Below, piece after piece: positions 1 to 8,641 of a DNA stretch of 64,000 bases. The DNA is from Bacteroides sp. CAG:927. Its GTDB lineage: Bacteria > Bacteroidota > Bacteroidia > Bacteroidales > Muribaculaceae. Location of the stretch: assembly GCA_000431155.1 (NCBI GenBank), contig HF985624.1, positions 13,047 through 77,046 on the forward strand. The letters are read 5' to 3'. Position numbers and translations under genes: made by a program. The stretch's first letter is position 1, and each line of letters begins with the position of its first letter. Below the pieces are notes generated by a model. The model did no database searches. It was not told the DNA's origin and was given only the letters and a program-made list of their open reading frames with translations.

Positions 1-371
1 ATGCGGGCGGCCTCAACACCGCGCAGACGGCAGAATATGTCAATCATGCGTGTGCGCAATACATCATGAAGGTCGGCAAAAGCATCAATGTGGTATTTTT
101 GGCGGAGCTCGGAAAAAAGTCGTCTCAGTCCGGTGATGCCGGAATATTGGTGTTTGACATCCGCGCCTACCACCACGAGGTTTTCAGGAGGATTAATAAA
201 CAGTCCAGTGACTGCCGGTTTTGTCACAAAGACAACCCGGACATCGGGATTGGCGCGGCACACACCGTAAACCACGGGTATGGCCATGCACACATCGCCG
301 AGTGCCGAAAACCGCGCCACAAGCACATTTGTGGGTGATGTAGCTGTCGGAGACAGGTTATTTGCCACCAT
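1..371 (-). CDS. Glycosyltransferase family 9 (heptosyltransferase-like), 5' part only
   Basis: This reading frame is open from an ATG at 371 to the window edge, so only the first 123 codons are seen. After a short leader the product reads VLVARFSALGDVCMAIPVV, the N-terminal signature of GT9 enzymes of the ADP-heptose:LPS heptosyltransferase type (an R-F-S-x-L-G-D motif starting the first Rossmann domain). These enzymes add heptose or related sugars to lipopolysaccharide core at the inner membrane face. The start codon overlaps the last 14 bases of the DUF4254 gene, so the two are translationally coupled. DUF4254 next to GT9 is a recurring Bacteroidota pairing. The acceptor sugar cannot be told from this fragment. 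Confidence 0.82.
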   Translation of the reverse strand, partial: MVANNLSPTATSPTNVLVARFSALGDVCMAIPVVYGVCRANPDVRVVFVTKPAVTGLFINPPENLVVVGADVKHQYSGITGLRRLFSELRQKYHIDAFADLHDVLRTRMIDIFCRLRGVEAAR

Positions 372-966
372 ATAGTACCGGATTGGTGTCGGGATCGTTA
401 TACATTTTCATTTGTCTATAGACTTTCATGTATTTGCGTCCGGCAGCAATGTCATCCAACAGGGTGTCAATGGCCTGCGTAAGGTCTGCGCGCTGCTCAA
501 GGAGAACAGACAGTTTGGAATTGCAGCGGGCCTTGTGGCTGTCAGAGGCATCAGTACGCTGAGTTTCGGCCTGCATGTGATAAATCTTCAGGGCGAGTAT
601 CGACAGTCTGTCAATGGCCCAAGCAGGACTCTCAGTGTTGATGGTAGCATCGGGGAGGGGCGTTACGCCGGAGTATTTGTTGCGGAAGTAAGTGTCAAGT
701 TCTTCCACGCAGTCGGTTCTACGCTGATTGGAGTCATCAATGCGGCGTTTGAGCTTGAGAGCCTCCACGGGATCAATATTGACATCGCGTATTATATCTT
801 CCATGTGCCATTGCACGGCATCAATCCAGTTTTTGTGGAAGAGGGTGTGTTCAATGGTTCCTTCCTCAAACGGGTTGGGTTCGGGTGCATCAATGGAGTC
901 AGTGTTATGATAGCATATTGTGCTGCGGTTGAATATATCGTTGCAGAGCTGTGTAAAGGTGGTCAT
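358..966 (-). CDS. DUF4254 domain-containing protein
   Basis: A 202-residue, cytoplasmic, largely helical protein without signal peptide or membrane segment. The N-terminal half contains the H-x-N-W-x-x-N/D-type region (FHKNWIDAVQWHMED) and the charged helix around EALKLKRRIDDSNQRR that I recognise from DUF4254, a Bacteroidota family commonly encoded beside a GT9 glycosyltransferase, exactly as here. Its stop overlaps the GT9 start by 14 bases and its start lies 3 bases after the stop of the histidine phosphatase, so all three are probably co-transcribed. The biochemical role is unknown; a helper role in surface glycan assembly is inference from context only. Confidence 0.8.
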   Translation of the reverse strand: MTTFTQLCNDIFNRSTICYHNTDSIDAPEPNPFEEGTIEHTLFHKNWIDAVQWHMEDIIRDVNIDPVEALKLKRRIDDSNQRRTDCVEELDTYFRNKYSGVTPLPDATINTESPAWAIDRLSILALKIYHMQAETQRTDASDSHKARCNSKLSVLLEQRADLTQAIDTLLDDIAAGRKYMKVYRQMKMYNDPDTNPVLYGGK

Positions 967-969
967 GGA

Positions 970-2253
970 TTAGTGGAGTTTAGGTTCGGGTTTAGCAAGT
1001 TTGTTGGAATAAAAATCACGAAGCAGGCTCCATTTGTAGTATGGGAAGTTTTGTGTAGCAACGGGCAGGTGGCGTTCTTTCTCATTAAGAAGCACTTTGA
1101 CCAGTACGTTGTCGGGGGTAGGAGTCTGACCTTTAGGGGCATAGAATATCATCTGTATGTTTCCGCCCATAGGGAATATGTCGTAGTTGTGCCATTTGCC
1201 GGCAATTTCTTCCATGTTTTCAATCGGCGCGCCGTAATGGTCAAGTTCCATCAGGACAGTCAGCGGGAGGAGGCATGTCTCATGTCCGAAACGAAGGTTG
1301 GCACTTGGCTTGCCATAGACAATGGCTGTATCGGCACTGTGGATGATGTTGTTGAGGAGGTTGCGCTGGATGTGCTGGCCCGCGCCCGAGGAGTGTGGGG
1401 AGTTGCCGTAGCTGAGATACCAGTCGGCGTTGTCAATGGTCCAGCGGCGGGTGATTTCATCGTCAGTGAAAATGTCGTAGAATCCTTTTTGATCCTTATG
1501 GCTTTGGGAATTGGCGTTGATTATGAACAGATGCCAGAACAGGGAACCGGTGTTGAGAGAGTCCTTGGCCCATTTGGTATCGGTGAAGAGCTTTCCAATC
1601 CATTGTCCGGTGTTGGCATAAAGAGAGTCAATGCGTGGCATTCCCAAATTACGTGCCCTGTCGGTGAGCTTGCGCATGAGAGTGTCGTGATGGTTCATAT
1701 AGTCCATATCGGCATAAGAAGCATCGGAGGTGATGCGCAGTTTAGGGTTGGCAGCGAGCATTTCCTGAAGCTCGTTGTCCATAGAGAGGATGCATCGGAT
1801 TACCACAGTAGAACGGGCATCAATACGTGCGGAGTCGGCAAATACCTGTGGGAAATTGTGCACCATGCGCCGTGCAATGCCCCTGTGCTGTTCGGCTCCG
1901 AGAGGAGTCAGCTCGCCGTCGCGTCCCCGGGCGGCATCGGCAATCCGTGACAGTTCGGCAAGAAGTTCCTTGCCTCGCGGCGTTAGTTTGTGGCAGGAAT
2001 CAGCCTTGAGCATTATTGAGACCGGGGTTGAGTAAACATACTCGCCGATATGCCAACGGCTTCCATGGCGTCCGTAGTGCTCAATGTGAAAAGGCTCATA
2101 CCCCTGCGGCGCATCGGTAAGTTCGGGCAACGGCAGCTCAGGGTACGGGTAGGCATAATAATTGGATGCCATTTGTCTGTTTGCCACAGACAGTTCGGCA
2201 GCGTAAGACGCACAAGAGACTGCGAGAAGCAGCAAAGTGTGGATTAGCTTCAT
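970..2253 (-). CDS. MINPP-like histidine phosphatase, secreted
   Basis: A 427-residue clade-2 histidine phosphatase. Residues 1-19 are a signal peptide (hydrophobic LLLLAVSCASYA). The catalytic R-H-G-S-R motif is at residues 62-66, and the distal motif near the C-terminus reads RFGHETCLLPL, resembling the H-A-E motif of multiple inositol polyphosphate phosphatases rather than the H-D of classical acid phosphatases. Such enzymes release phosphate from phytate and lower inositol phosphates in the periplasm or on the cell surface, and MINPP homologues are known from gut Bacteroides. It sits 6 bases after the 663-residue orphan and 3 bases before DUF4254. Substrate assignment is inference; general histidine phosphatase activity is well supported. 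Confidence 0.83.
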   Translation of the reverse strand: MKLIHTLLLLAVSCASYAAELSVANRQMASNYYAYPYPELPLPELTDAPQGYEPFHIEHYGRHGSRWHIGEYVYSTPVSIMLKADSCHKLTPRGKELLAELSRIADAARGRDGELTPLGAEQHRGIARRMVHNFPQVFADSARIDARSTVVIRCILSMDNELQEMLAANPKLRITSDASYADMDYMNHHDTLMRKLTDRARNLGMPRIDSLYANTGQWIGKLFTDTKWAKDSLNTGSLFWHLFIINANSQSHKDQKGFYDIFTDDEITRRWTIDNADWYLSYGNSPHSSGAGQHIQRNLLNNIIHSADTAIVYGKPSANLRFGHETCLLPLTVLMELDHYGAPIENMEEIAGKWHNYDIFPMGGNIQMIFYAPKGQTPTPDNVLVKVLLNEKERHLPVATQNFPYYKWSLLRDFYSNKLAKPEPKLH

Positions 2254-2259
2254 GACTGA

Positions 2260-4251
2260 TTATTTGGTGCCGGGACGCGGAGTTTTGTTGGTTTCTTTGT
2301 CGCGGAAGCGGGCAAGGTTGTCGTAAAGTTCAGCGAGGTCAATCCGGCCGGCTTTCTGCATTTTTTTCAGTTCACGTTCGTTGGCTTTCTGTGTTCCAGT
2401 GCCAATGGAGCTCCAAGCTGCATCAACGACCTTTATTGCGGAGGCGTTGGTGGCTCTGCCGGGTGTAGCGAAGTATTCGTTGGAGGCTATGGCATTGATG
2501 TTGCCTTCGGTAATGGCATCGTAAAGCGCACGGTACTTGTCGGATTTCAGTTTGGAGCGTTCCCAAACGCCGGAATTGTTGAGGTATGCCAAATCGGCGG
2601 CTTCATCTTCGGGAGCAGCAGTCTGCACGGGGGTATCAACCTTGGGCGTTGTGTCCTCGTCGGCAACAGGCTGCGCCGGAGTAACGGTGTCAACACGTTC
2701 GGTAAGGGTGGTGGCGGCAGTGTCAACAGTATCGTCATCGGGAGAAGAAGATCCAATAGCTTTTGGAAGATACCATACCAAAGCAGCCGCTACGGCAACA
2801 GCCAGAATAAAGCCTACGATAGTGAGAATACGTTTGGTTTTGGGCTTTTCGGGCTGAGAGTCGGAGGTGTCATCATCGGAGTCGGAGAAATCCACTATTT
2901 CCGGCTGCACAGGTTTTTGTGGCATCGGCTTTTGTGGCTCTGTTTTCTGAGGCTCAGGCTTTTGTGACTCGGGTTTGTGCTTGACTTCGGCTACCTCCTG
3001 TCTGGCCGGTTGCGACGGTGTTTCTTGCTTGACCGGAGAAGTCATGTCAACATTGTAGGTTTCACCTCCGGGTGATGCGAGACGGTGTGCTCTGAAGCCA
3101 TGAAAGTTGCCGGCACGGAGCTGGCAATATTCGGGGGAGCTTTTGCCAACAGCGATACGCTGCTCAATAACTCGCGAATCGCTGAAGTTGAGGCGCAGAA
3201 GCACACTGCTTTCTTCCTGTTCAAGGGTGAATTGCAGAGGAGTGTCAGGGGAGATTTGAGCGGGGGTGATGCTGCGCGTGGTGGAAATGAAGTTAGTGGA
3301 GGATATGCTGAGGCTTGCCACGCCCGAGGGGTGGAAATCAGTGCTTCGGAATATTATTTTGTCACCATCCATGTCGGCAGGATGACCGTTGACGGTCACT
3401 GAGAACTGTCGCACGGGAGTGCCGTCGGGCATGCTGACTTCACATTTGCAGGGGAGTGAACGGAAGTCAATGCCGGCATGCAGGGCATCTTTCACCACGA
3501 GTGCCGGCCCTTGAATGGTGGCATAGCAATTGGGCTCATCGGGAGTAAATGTGATGTCCACCGACTGGAAATGCGGCATGGAATAGGTGATGGTCAGAGG
3601 CTTGTTGGCCGGAGCGGTGTCGGTGGCAGCTGTCACATTTTTCGGGCAAACAACAGCGAGAAGAGCTTCAGGAAGCCCCTGTAAACGAGGCAGGCTGCTG
3701 TTCAGTGCCACGATTGTGGCCGGAACAACGACAATATCGGTGTAGTCGGAATATTGCGGCTGACGCGGGAATGTGAGAATACGGTTAAGCTCGGTGGGAG
3801 ACACATAGGTGCGGTAGCAGATGCCGGAACGGTCAGCAGCCGGGGCGGCGCACGGACGACGGAGCGGTGCTACCGGAAATCCTATGGCGCGGATAAGATG
3901 ATTGACTGTGGGTTCAGACAGCCGGTCAGTTTCACCAAGCTGGCTGCTAAGCTCGGCAAGGAGCTTTACGATAAGTCTCCCCGGGAGTAGCACATCGCTG
4001 TCAATCGAGACAGTGACAGCAAGAACGGGAGCATTGGGCGCATCGGCATGCAGAAGCGTGAAAACCAGTTTGTTTTGCCGTTGGCTAATGACATATCCGG
4101 TAGAAAAATTGGCGAACTGCTCGGCAATATTGCGACCATCAATGGCCGGGATACGCGCGGCAGCTCCCTGGGGACACGTGAACATCGTGACCATGGAACC
4201 GCCATGATCGTAGCGCACGGCCACATCTATATATGGAAATTCTGCACTCAT
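2260..4251 (-). CDS. Unrecognised 663-residue single-span membrane protein
   Basis: I do not recognise a family. There is no signal peptide. Residues 1 to about 400 look globular and strand-rich. Residues 400-465 are low complexity, with repeated P-x-K/E-P-Q-K units followed by an acidic DFSDSDDDTSDS stretch. A basic KTKR precedes one membrane span at about 473-493 (ILTIVGFILAVAVAAALVWY). The remainder (about 500-663) begins with an acidic Thr/Pro-rich linker and ends in a helical domain. By the positive-inside rule the large N-terminal domain is cytoplasmic and the C-terminal part periplasmic, a layout like that of membrane-anchored sensors or bacterial kinases, though no kinase motif is present. 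It has its own promoter (4277-4307). Confidence 0.75.
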   Translation of the reverse strand: MSAEFPYIDVAVRYDHGGSMVTMFTCPQGAAARIPAIDGRNIAEQFANFSTGYVISQRQNKLVFTLLHADAPNAPVLAVTVSIDSDVLLPGRLIVKLLAELSSQLGETDRLSEPTVNHLIRAIGFPVAPLRRPCAAPAADRSGICYRTYVSPTELNRILTFPRQPQYSDYTDIVVVPATIVALNSSLPRLQGLPEALLAVVCPKNVTAATDTAPANKPLTITYSMPHFQSVDITFTPDEPNCYATIQGPALVVKDALHAGIDFRSLPCKCEVSMPDGTPVRQFSVTVNGHPADMDGDKIIFRSTDFHPSGVASLSISSTNFISTTRSITPAQISPDTPLQFTLEQEESSVLLRLNFSDSRVIEQRIAVGKSSPEYCQLRAGNFHGFRAHRLASPGGETYNVDMTSPVKQETPSQPARQEVAEVKHKPESQKPEPQKTEPQKPMPQKPVQPEIVDFSDSDDDTSDSQPEKPKTKRILTIVGFILAVAVAAALVWYLPKAIGSSSPDDDTVDTAATTLTERVDTVTPAQPVADEDTTPKVDTPVQTAAPEDEAADLAYLNNSGVWERSKLKSDKYRALYDAITEGNINAIASNEYFATPGRATNASAIKVVDAAWSSIGTGTQKANERELKKMQKAGRIDLAELYDNLARFRDKETNKTPRPGTK

Positions 4252-4276
4252 TTTTCTGATAATAGGGTATTAAATG

Positions 4277-4307
4277 CAAATGTACATAAAAACCCAATAC
4301 CTCGCAA
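4277..4307 (-). promoter_or_regulatory. Bacteroidetes-type promoter of the 663-residue gene
   Basis: On the minus strand a TTG (4307-4305) is followed after 20 bases by TACATTTG (4284-4277), matching the Bacteroidetes primary sigma pattern TTG-N19-21-TAnnTTTG. The start codon is at 4251, giving a leader of roughly 20 bases. The 115-base gap before DUF4294 marks this as a transcription unit boundary. Confidence 0.65.
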
Positions 4308-4366
4308 CAAAAAAATTGATGACAAGAGAATGAGGCAGTGTAACGGAGTTCCGCGAGGGAGAAAAA

Positions 4367-5002
4367 TCAGATAGAGCCAAGCTCTACGGCACAAGCAACA
4401 CGCTCAATTATGGCATCTTTCCGGTCTTTTTCGGGTCGGAAGTCGCCTTTGAGGTTCACTCCGAAGAAACGGCCGAATGTCTGCCAGAATCCGGCGCGGA
4501 AAGAACCAAGAAAAGCTTTGATGATAGAGTAGCTGTTTTGGTTGGTTTCGCGCTTGATGAGCTTTATAAGCATCTGAGCCTGAGATTTGGTGAATTTTTT
4601 AAGCACAGGCTTGTATTGCTTGAAGATGGCAGACTCCATGGCCTTGAGATAGTCTTCACGCTCCTTTTGAGTGGGGAAAGTTTCGATATACTCGTATGTT
4701 TCAAGCAGAGTTGCGCAGATGAGTTTGGCATACGGAAGTGTTTTCTTGACATCCCTAACGGTGCGCCAATAAAATTCTTCCTCTTTTTTGTTCTTGAACT
4801 TCAACGGTGGATAGACCACGACATCGTTGAGAACAATCATTTTTACTTCCTCACCGTCAATGTCGGTATAATAGTACCCCCTTGCACCGGGTATGCGTCC
4901 GGTGCCCACTTCGTCAGGAAGAGTGGGAGCGGAAATCTGGGCTGCTGCTGCAATAGAAGCCAAGCACAGAATTATGCAGAGAGTCAGGCGATGAATATTC
5001 AT
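4367..5002 (-). CDS. DUF4294 domain-containing protein
   Basis: About 211 residues from the ATG at 5002. An upstream in-frame ATG at 5029 would prepend nine residues ahead of the signal peptide, so the internal start was chosen: it gives MNIHRLTLCIILCLASIAAAAQ, a clean signal peptide. The mature part contains LNDVVVYPPLKFKNKKEEE and FYWRTVRDVKKTLPYAK, the conserved core of DUF4294, a Bacteroidota-specific exported protein of unknown function. The C-terminal half is basic and helical. It starts 36 bases after the nadB stop and is probably the last gene of the trmB-mrp-nadB unit. No catalytic motif is evident. Confidence 0.82.
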   Translation of the reverse strand: MNIHRLTLCIILCLASIAAAAQISAPTLPDEVGTGRIPGARGYYYTDIDGEEVKMIVLNDVVVYPPLKFKNKKEEEFYWRTVRDVKKTLPYAKLICATLLETYEYIETFPTQKEREDYLKAMESAIFKQYKPVLKKFTKSQAQMLIKLIKRETNQNSYSIIKAFLGSFRAGFWQTFGRFFGVNLKGDFRPEKDRKDAIIERVACAVELGSI

Positions 5003-5038
5003 ATATTCTATTAACGCCCGTTGTGGCAATTTGTTATA

Positions 5039-6619
5039 TTACATCTTGCCGTGAGTGGGCGGATAGTCAAGGGTGTAATGGAGTCCACGTGACTCATGGC
5101 GTTCCTTGGCCTGTCGCATGATGAGGTAGCCTACATTGATGATGTTGCGCAGCTCGCAAATTTCGCGAGAAGCCTTGGAGCATTTGAACAGGCGTTCAGT
5201 TTCCTCATAAAGAATGTCAAGACGGTTCCAAGCGCGATCAAGACGAAGGTTGCTTCTGACGATTCCCACATAGGCACTCATGATTTGCCCTACTTCCTTG
5301 ATGCTTTGGGTGATAAGAACCATTTCTTCGTTATGGCGTGTTCCCTCATCGTTCCAGTCGGGCACATCATGCCGCAACTCGTAGGAATGTGAGTGCTCCA
5401 AGGCATGCTTGGCAGCGGCATCGGCATACACCACAGCCTCAATGAGCGAGTTGGACGCAAGGCGGTTGCCACCGTGAAGGCCGGTGCAAGAACATTCGCC
5501 GACGGCGTACAGGCGGTGGATGGAGGATTCGCCGTTGGTGTCCACTTTGATGCCTCCGCAGAGGTAGTGGGCGGCGGGAGCTACGGGGATATAGTCCTTG
5601 GTGATGTCAATGCCGAGGCTCAGGCATTTGGCATATATATTGGGGAAATGCTTTTTGGTTTCTTCGGGGTCCTTGTGAGTCACATCAAGGTACACATGAT
5701 CATCGCCGTGAAGTTTCATCTCGGAGTCAATGGCGCGCGCCACAATGTCGCGTGGAGCGAGAGAAAGGCGCGAGTCATAGTTCTGCATGAATTCTTCCCC
5801 TTTGAGGTTGCGGAGCACCGCGCCGTACCCGCGCATGGCTTCGGTGATCAGGAATGAAGGACGGTCGCCGGGATGATAGAGGGCAGTGGGATGGAACTGG
5901 ATAAATTCCATATCGCTTACGGTGCCTTTGGCGCGATACACCATGGCTATTCCGTCGCCGGTGGCAACAAGCGGGTTGGTGGTAGTGGTGTAAACGGCAC
6001 CGACACCACCGGTGGCCATGAGGGTGACACGAGCAAGGAACTTGTCAACGCTGCCGTTGTCGAGATTGAGCACGTACGCTCCGTAGCAAGTGATGTCGGG
6101 TGTACGTCGTGTAACAATCTTGCCCAAATGGTGCTGGGTTATTATCTCAATGGCAAAATGATGCTCAAAAATGGTGATGTTGGGGTTGTTTTTTACGGCT
6201 TTGATGAGGCTTTGCTGAATTTCGTATCCGGTGTTGTCGGCATGGTGCAGGATGCGGAATTCGCTGTGGCCGCCTTCGCGGTGTAGGTCAAAAGAGCCGT
6301 CTTCCTTTTTGTCAAAATCCACTCCCCACTCCAGCAGCTGACGAATTTGTTCGGGTGCATTAGTGACCACTTTTTCCACAGCTTCGGGATTAGAGAGCCA
6401 GTCACCGGCTACCATAGTGTCGTGGATATGTTTCTGAAAGTCATCTACTTCCAGGTTGGTAACAGAAGCTACGCCACCTTGAGCAAGAGCGGTGTTTGCT
6501 TCATCGAGCGTGGTTTTGCATACCAAAGCCACTTTGCCGCCTTTAGCGGCCACTTTCAGAGCGAAGCTCATACCGGCAATGCCGGAACCAATCACGAGAT
6601 AATCAAATTCGTAGGTCAT
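5039..6619 (-). CDS. nadB: L-aspartate oxidase
   Basis: A 526-residue flavoprotein that oxidises L-aspartate to iminoaspartate, the first step of de novo NAD synthesis in the cytoplasm. The N-terminal dinucleotide fold LVIGSGIAGMSFALKVA binds FAD. The segment NTALAQGGVASV follows, and the succinate-dehydrogenase/fumarate-reductase flavoprotein core is seen in ATGGVGAVYTTTTNP and EFIQFHPTALYHPGDR. The sequence HYLCGGIKVDTNGESS is typical of NadB. Length matches the family. The partner genes nadA and nadC are not in this window. The gene lies 28 bases downstream of mrp, fitting a shared transcript. Confidence 0.95.
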   Translation of the reverse strand: MTYEFDYLVIGSGIAGMSFALKVAAKGGKVALVCKTTLDEANTALAQGGVASVTNLEVDDFQKHIHDTMVAGDWLSNPEAVEKVVTNAPEQIRQLLEWGVDFDKKEDGSFDLHREGGHSEFRILHHADNTGYEIQQSLIKAVKNNPNITIFEHHFAIEIITQHHLGKIVTRRTPDITCYGAYVLNLDNGSVDKFLARVTLMATGGVGAVYTTTTNPLVATGDGIAMVYRAKGTVSDMEFIQFHPTALYHPGDRPSFLITEAMRGYGAVLRNLKGEEFMQNYDSRLSLAPRDIVARAIDSEMKLHGDDHVYLDVTHKDPEETKKHFPNIYAKCLSLGIDITKDYIPVAPAAHYLCGGIKVDTNGESSIHRLYAVGECSCTGLHGGNRLASNSLIEAVVYADAAAKHALEHSHSYELRHDVPDWNDEGTRHNEEMVLITQSIKEVGQIMSAYVGIVRSNLRLDRAWNRLDILYEETERLFKCSKASREICELRNIINVGYLIMRQAKERHESRGLHYTLDYPPTHGKM

Positions 6620-6647
6620 AGTGAGGGAGAAGGGAGGTGAATGCTGA

Positions 6648-7751
6648 TTATTTTTTAGTTACGTTGACTTTGATGGTAGGAGGTAATGTGGCCTCACGTT
6701 CAGCCACGGCATCAACCACCTCATGGGCAAGATGCAGAAAAGCGTGGGCAGTAACGGTGTCGGCGAGAGCAATGGGATGGCCGTTGTCGGAATCATCGCA
6801 AATGCTCTGAACCAAAGGAATCTGGGCCAACAGGCGCACATGAAGCTCGCGGGCAAGCTCAACGGCACCTTCACGGCCAAAGAGGTAGTAACGCTCGTCA
6901 GGATGCTTCTCGGGGGTGAACCATGCCATGTTCTCTACAAGTCCGAGAATGGGAACATTGACTTTTTCGCCCGTGAACATGGCAATGCCTTTGCGCGCAT
7001 CGGCCAGAGCTACTTGCTGCGGTGTGCTGACAATGACAACCCCGGTGATGGGAAGAGTCTGGACGAGAGTGAGGTGTATGTCGGAAGTGCCCGGCGGCAT
7101 GTCAATGACGAAATAGTCAAGGTCGCCCCAATCGGCTTCCTCAATCAGCTGTCGCAGAGCGTTGGATGCCATTGAGCCGCGCCAAAGCACGGGACTGTTC
7201 TTGTCAACAAGAAAGCCTATGGACAGGAGCTTTACTCCATAGCGTTCGGTGGGGATGATAAGCTGCCGTCCGTCAACTTCATGCATATAAAGCTGTTCGT
7301 CCTCTATGCCAAACATTTTAGGTACACTCGGGCCGAATATGTCGGCGTCAAGAAGCCCTACCTTGTAGCCTTCGCGAGCAAGAGCGACGGCAAGGTTTGC
7401 GGCAACTGTGGATTTGCCTACTCCACCTTTGCCGGATGAGACTCCGATGATGTGTTTTACACCGGGCAGTACCTGAGGCTTCTGTTGCGGGGTGATGTCA
7501 GGTACCTTGGTGTGTATGGTCACTTTCACTTCAGGTGAAATGTAGGTGTGAATGGCAGCTTCGGAGGCTTTAATCAGAGATTTAATGAACGGATCGGTGG
7601 GTTTGGTGAATACCAGAGAGAATTCCACCGAAGAACCGGAAATGCGTATGTCGTCCTCAACCATGTTGAGGGATACTATGTCCTTGCCGTTGCCGGGGTA
7701 GCGCACATTGCGCAGGGCATCAAGAATGAGGGCTGGATAGAGTGTTTCCAT
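6648..7751 (-). CDS. mrp: Mrp/ApbC-type iron-sulfur carrier ATPase
   Basis: A 367-residue cytoplasmic P-loop ATPase. The first 90 residues or so form an MIP18/DUF59 domain, then comes the deviant Walker A loop VSSGKGGVGKSTVAANLA, followed by the switch and Walker B region YFVIDMPPGTSDIHL. Mrp/ApbC proteins bind and transfer Fe-S clusters to apoproteins. The usual CPxC cluster-binding pair is missing: after NMAWF the sequence runs TPEKHPDERYYLFG. I recall Bacteroidota homologues looking similar, so this is probably a lineage trait. It sits 15 bases after trmB and 28 before nadB. Confidence 0.92.
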   Translation of the reverse strand: METLYPALILDALRNVRYPGNGKDIVSLNMVEDDIRISGSSVEFSLVFTKPTDPFIKSLIKASEAAIHTYISPEVKVTIHTKVPDITPQQKPQVLPGVKHIIGVSSGKGGVGKSTVAANLAVALAREGYKVGLLDADIFGPSVPKMFGIEDEQLYMHEVDGRQLIIPTERYGVKLLSIGFLVDKNSPVLWRGSMASNALRQLIEEADWGDLDYFVIDMPPGTSDIHLTLVQTLPITGVVIVSTPQQVALADARKGIAMFTGEKVNVPILGLVENMAWFTPEKHPDERYYLFGREGAVELARELHVRLLAQIPLVQSICDDSDNGHPIALADTVTAHAFLHLAHEVVDAVAEREATLPPTIKVNVTKK

Positions 7752-7766
7752 ATCGGATAAAAATAA

Positions 7767-8555
7767 TTATTCTGTGATATCCTTTGGCGTGACAACCGGG
7801 TTGCAAAGCCAAGGGCATTGGACCTCACCACGTGAGTAACTGCGGTAGGTGTCATGTTCTATCTCTACCTGTGGTTCGCGCAGGTCGGTATCAGCTGGCA
7901 GCTTCAATGCTATATATTTAATGGTGAGTCCACGGTCAAGCCACTGCTGCTCGTAGTGAGTGCGAATGCCGAGAATGGGGTTTCCCGCATGTGTAAGGTA
8001 AAGATCCTTTGTGTTCTCTATGACAGGGAGATTGTTTTCTTTGGCCAGTTCGCAGGTGTAGGTGTAGAGGAAAGGACTGTCGGTTTTGAGATGAATTAAC
8101 CCTCCGGGCTTGAGTATGCTTCGGTAAAGCTGCAAGAAACGTGTGGATGTGAGGCGTTTGCGCACTTTCTTCATCTGAGGGTCGGGAAAAGTGATCCAGA
8201 TTTCACTTACCTCACCCGGGGCAAAAAAGTGACTCATAAGCTCAATGTCGGTGCGCAAAAAGGCCACGTTGCCGAGCTGCATCTCGCGAACCCTGCATGC
8301 ACCGGTCCACATGCGAGCACCTTTTATATCCACGCCTATGAAATTCTTGTCGGGATGCTGCAAGGCAAGCCCCACGGTGTATTCTCCTTTGCCGCATCCA
8401 AGCTCCAGCACAATGGGGTTGGAATTATGAAAGAAATCGGCATTCCATGAGCCACGGAAAGGGAAGTTGCCTTTCTGAAGCTCTCCAAAGGGGTATTGGA
8501 GCACAAAATCCATTGTGCTCATGTCGGAGAATTTCTTGAGTTTGTTTTTGCCCAT
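7767..8555 (-). CDS. trmB: tRNA (guanosine(46)-N7)-methyltransferase
   Basis: A 262-residue SAM-dependent methyltransferase that makes m7G46 in the variable loop of tRNAs. The SAM site is seen as VLELGCGKGEYTVGLA, followed by NFIGVDIKGARMWTG, and the catalytic region ISEIWITFPDPQMKK has the conserved F-P-D-P motif of TrmB. Length is normal, with about 35 extra N-terminal residues rich in Lys. It begins a new transcription unit after the frr terminator, with a -7 box only about 23 bases from the start codon. Confidence 0.94.
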   Translation of the reverse strand: MGKNKLKKFSDMSTMDFVLQYPFGELQKGNFPFRGSWNADFFHNSNPIVLELGCGKGEYTVGLALQHPDKNFIGVDIKGARMWTGACRVREMQLGNVAFLRTDIELMSHFFAPGEVSEIWITFPDPQMKKVRKRLTSTRFLQLYRSILKPGGLIHLKTDSPFLYTYTCELAKENNLPVIENTKDLYLTHAGNPILGIRTHYEQQWLDRGLTIKYIALKLPADTDLREPQVEIEHDTYRSYSRGEVQCPWLCNPVVTPKDITE

Positions 8556-8577
8556 AAGCAGAGATGAATAGTGAGTG

Positions 8578-8585
8578 CAAAAGTA
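8578..8585 (-). promoter_or_regulatory. -7 box TACTTTTG ahead of trmB
   Basis: The minus strand reads TACTTTTG, matching TAnnTTTG, 22 bases before the trmB ATG. It lies immediately after the hairpin that ends frr and is embedded in that terminator's T-rich tail, so one short stretch both ends the upstream unit and starts the next. No clear TTG is seen at the expected -33 position. Confidence 0.55.
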
Positions 8586-8590
8586 ATAAA

Positions 8591-8618
8591 AATCCCGAAG
8601 CTTGAAAACTTCGGGATT
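8591..8618 (-). terminator. Rho-independent terminator after frr
   Basis: A perfect 10-base-pair stem, AATCCCGAAG (8591-8600) with CTTCGGGATT (8609-8618) and an 8-base loop. In the minus direction it is followed by a T-rich tract starting TTTTATTACTTTTG. It lies about 23 bases past the frr stop. Confidence 0.8.
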
Positions 8619-8641
8619 ATATTTGAGAGATAAGCAGTAGC

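Noticed and set aside
1..338. Plus-strand frame of 90 codons at the window start
   Set aside because: The opposite strand encodes a clear GT9 N-terminus.
412..1950. A 512-codon open frame on the plus strand
   Set aside because: It is antisense to the DUF4254 and MINPP-like phosphatase genes, crosses their boundary and has no recognisable protein features.
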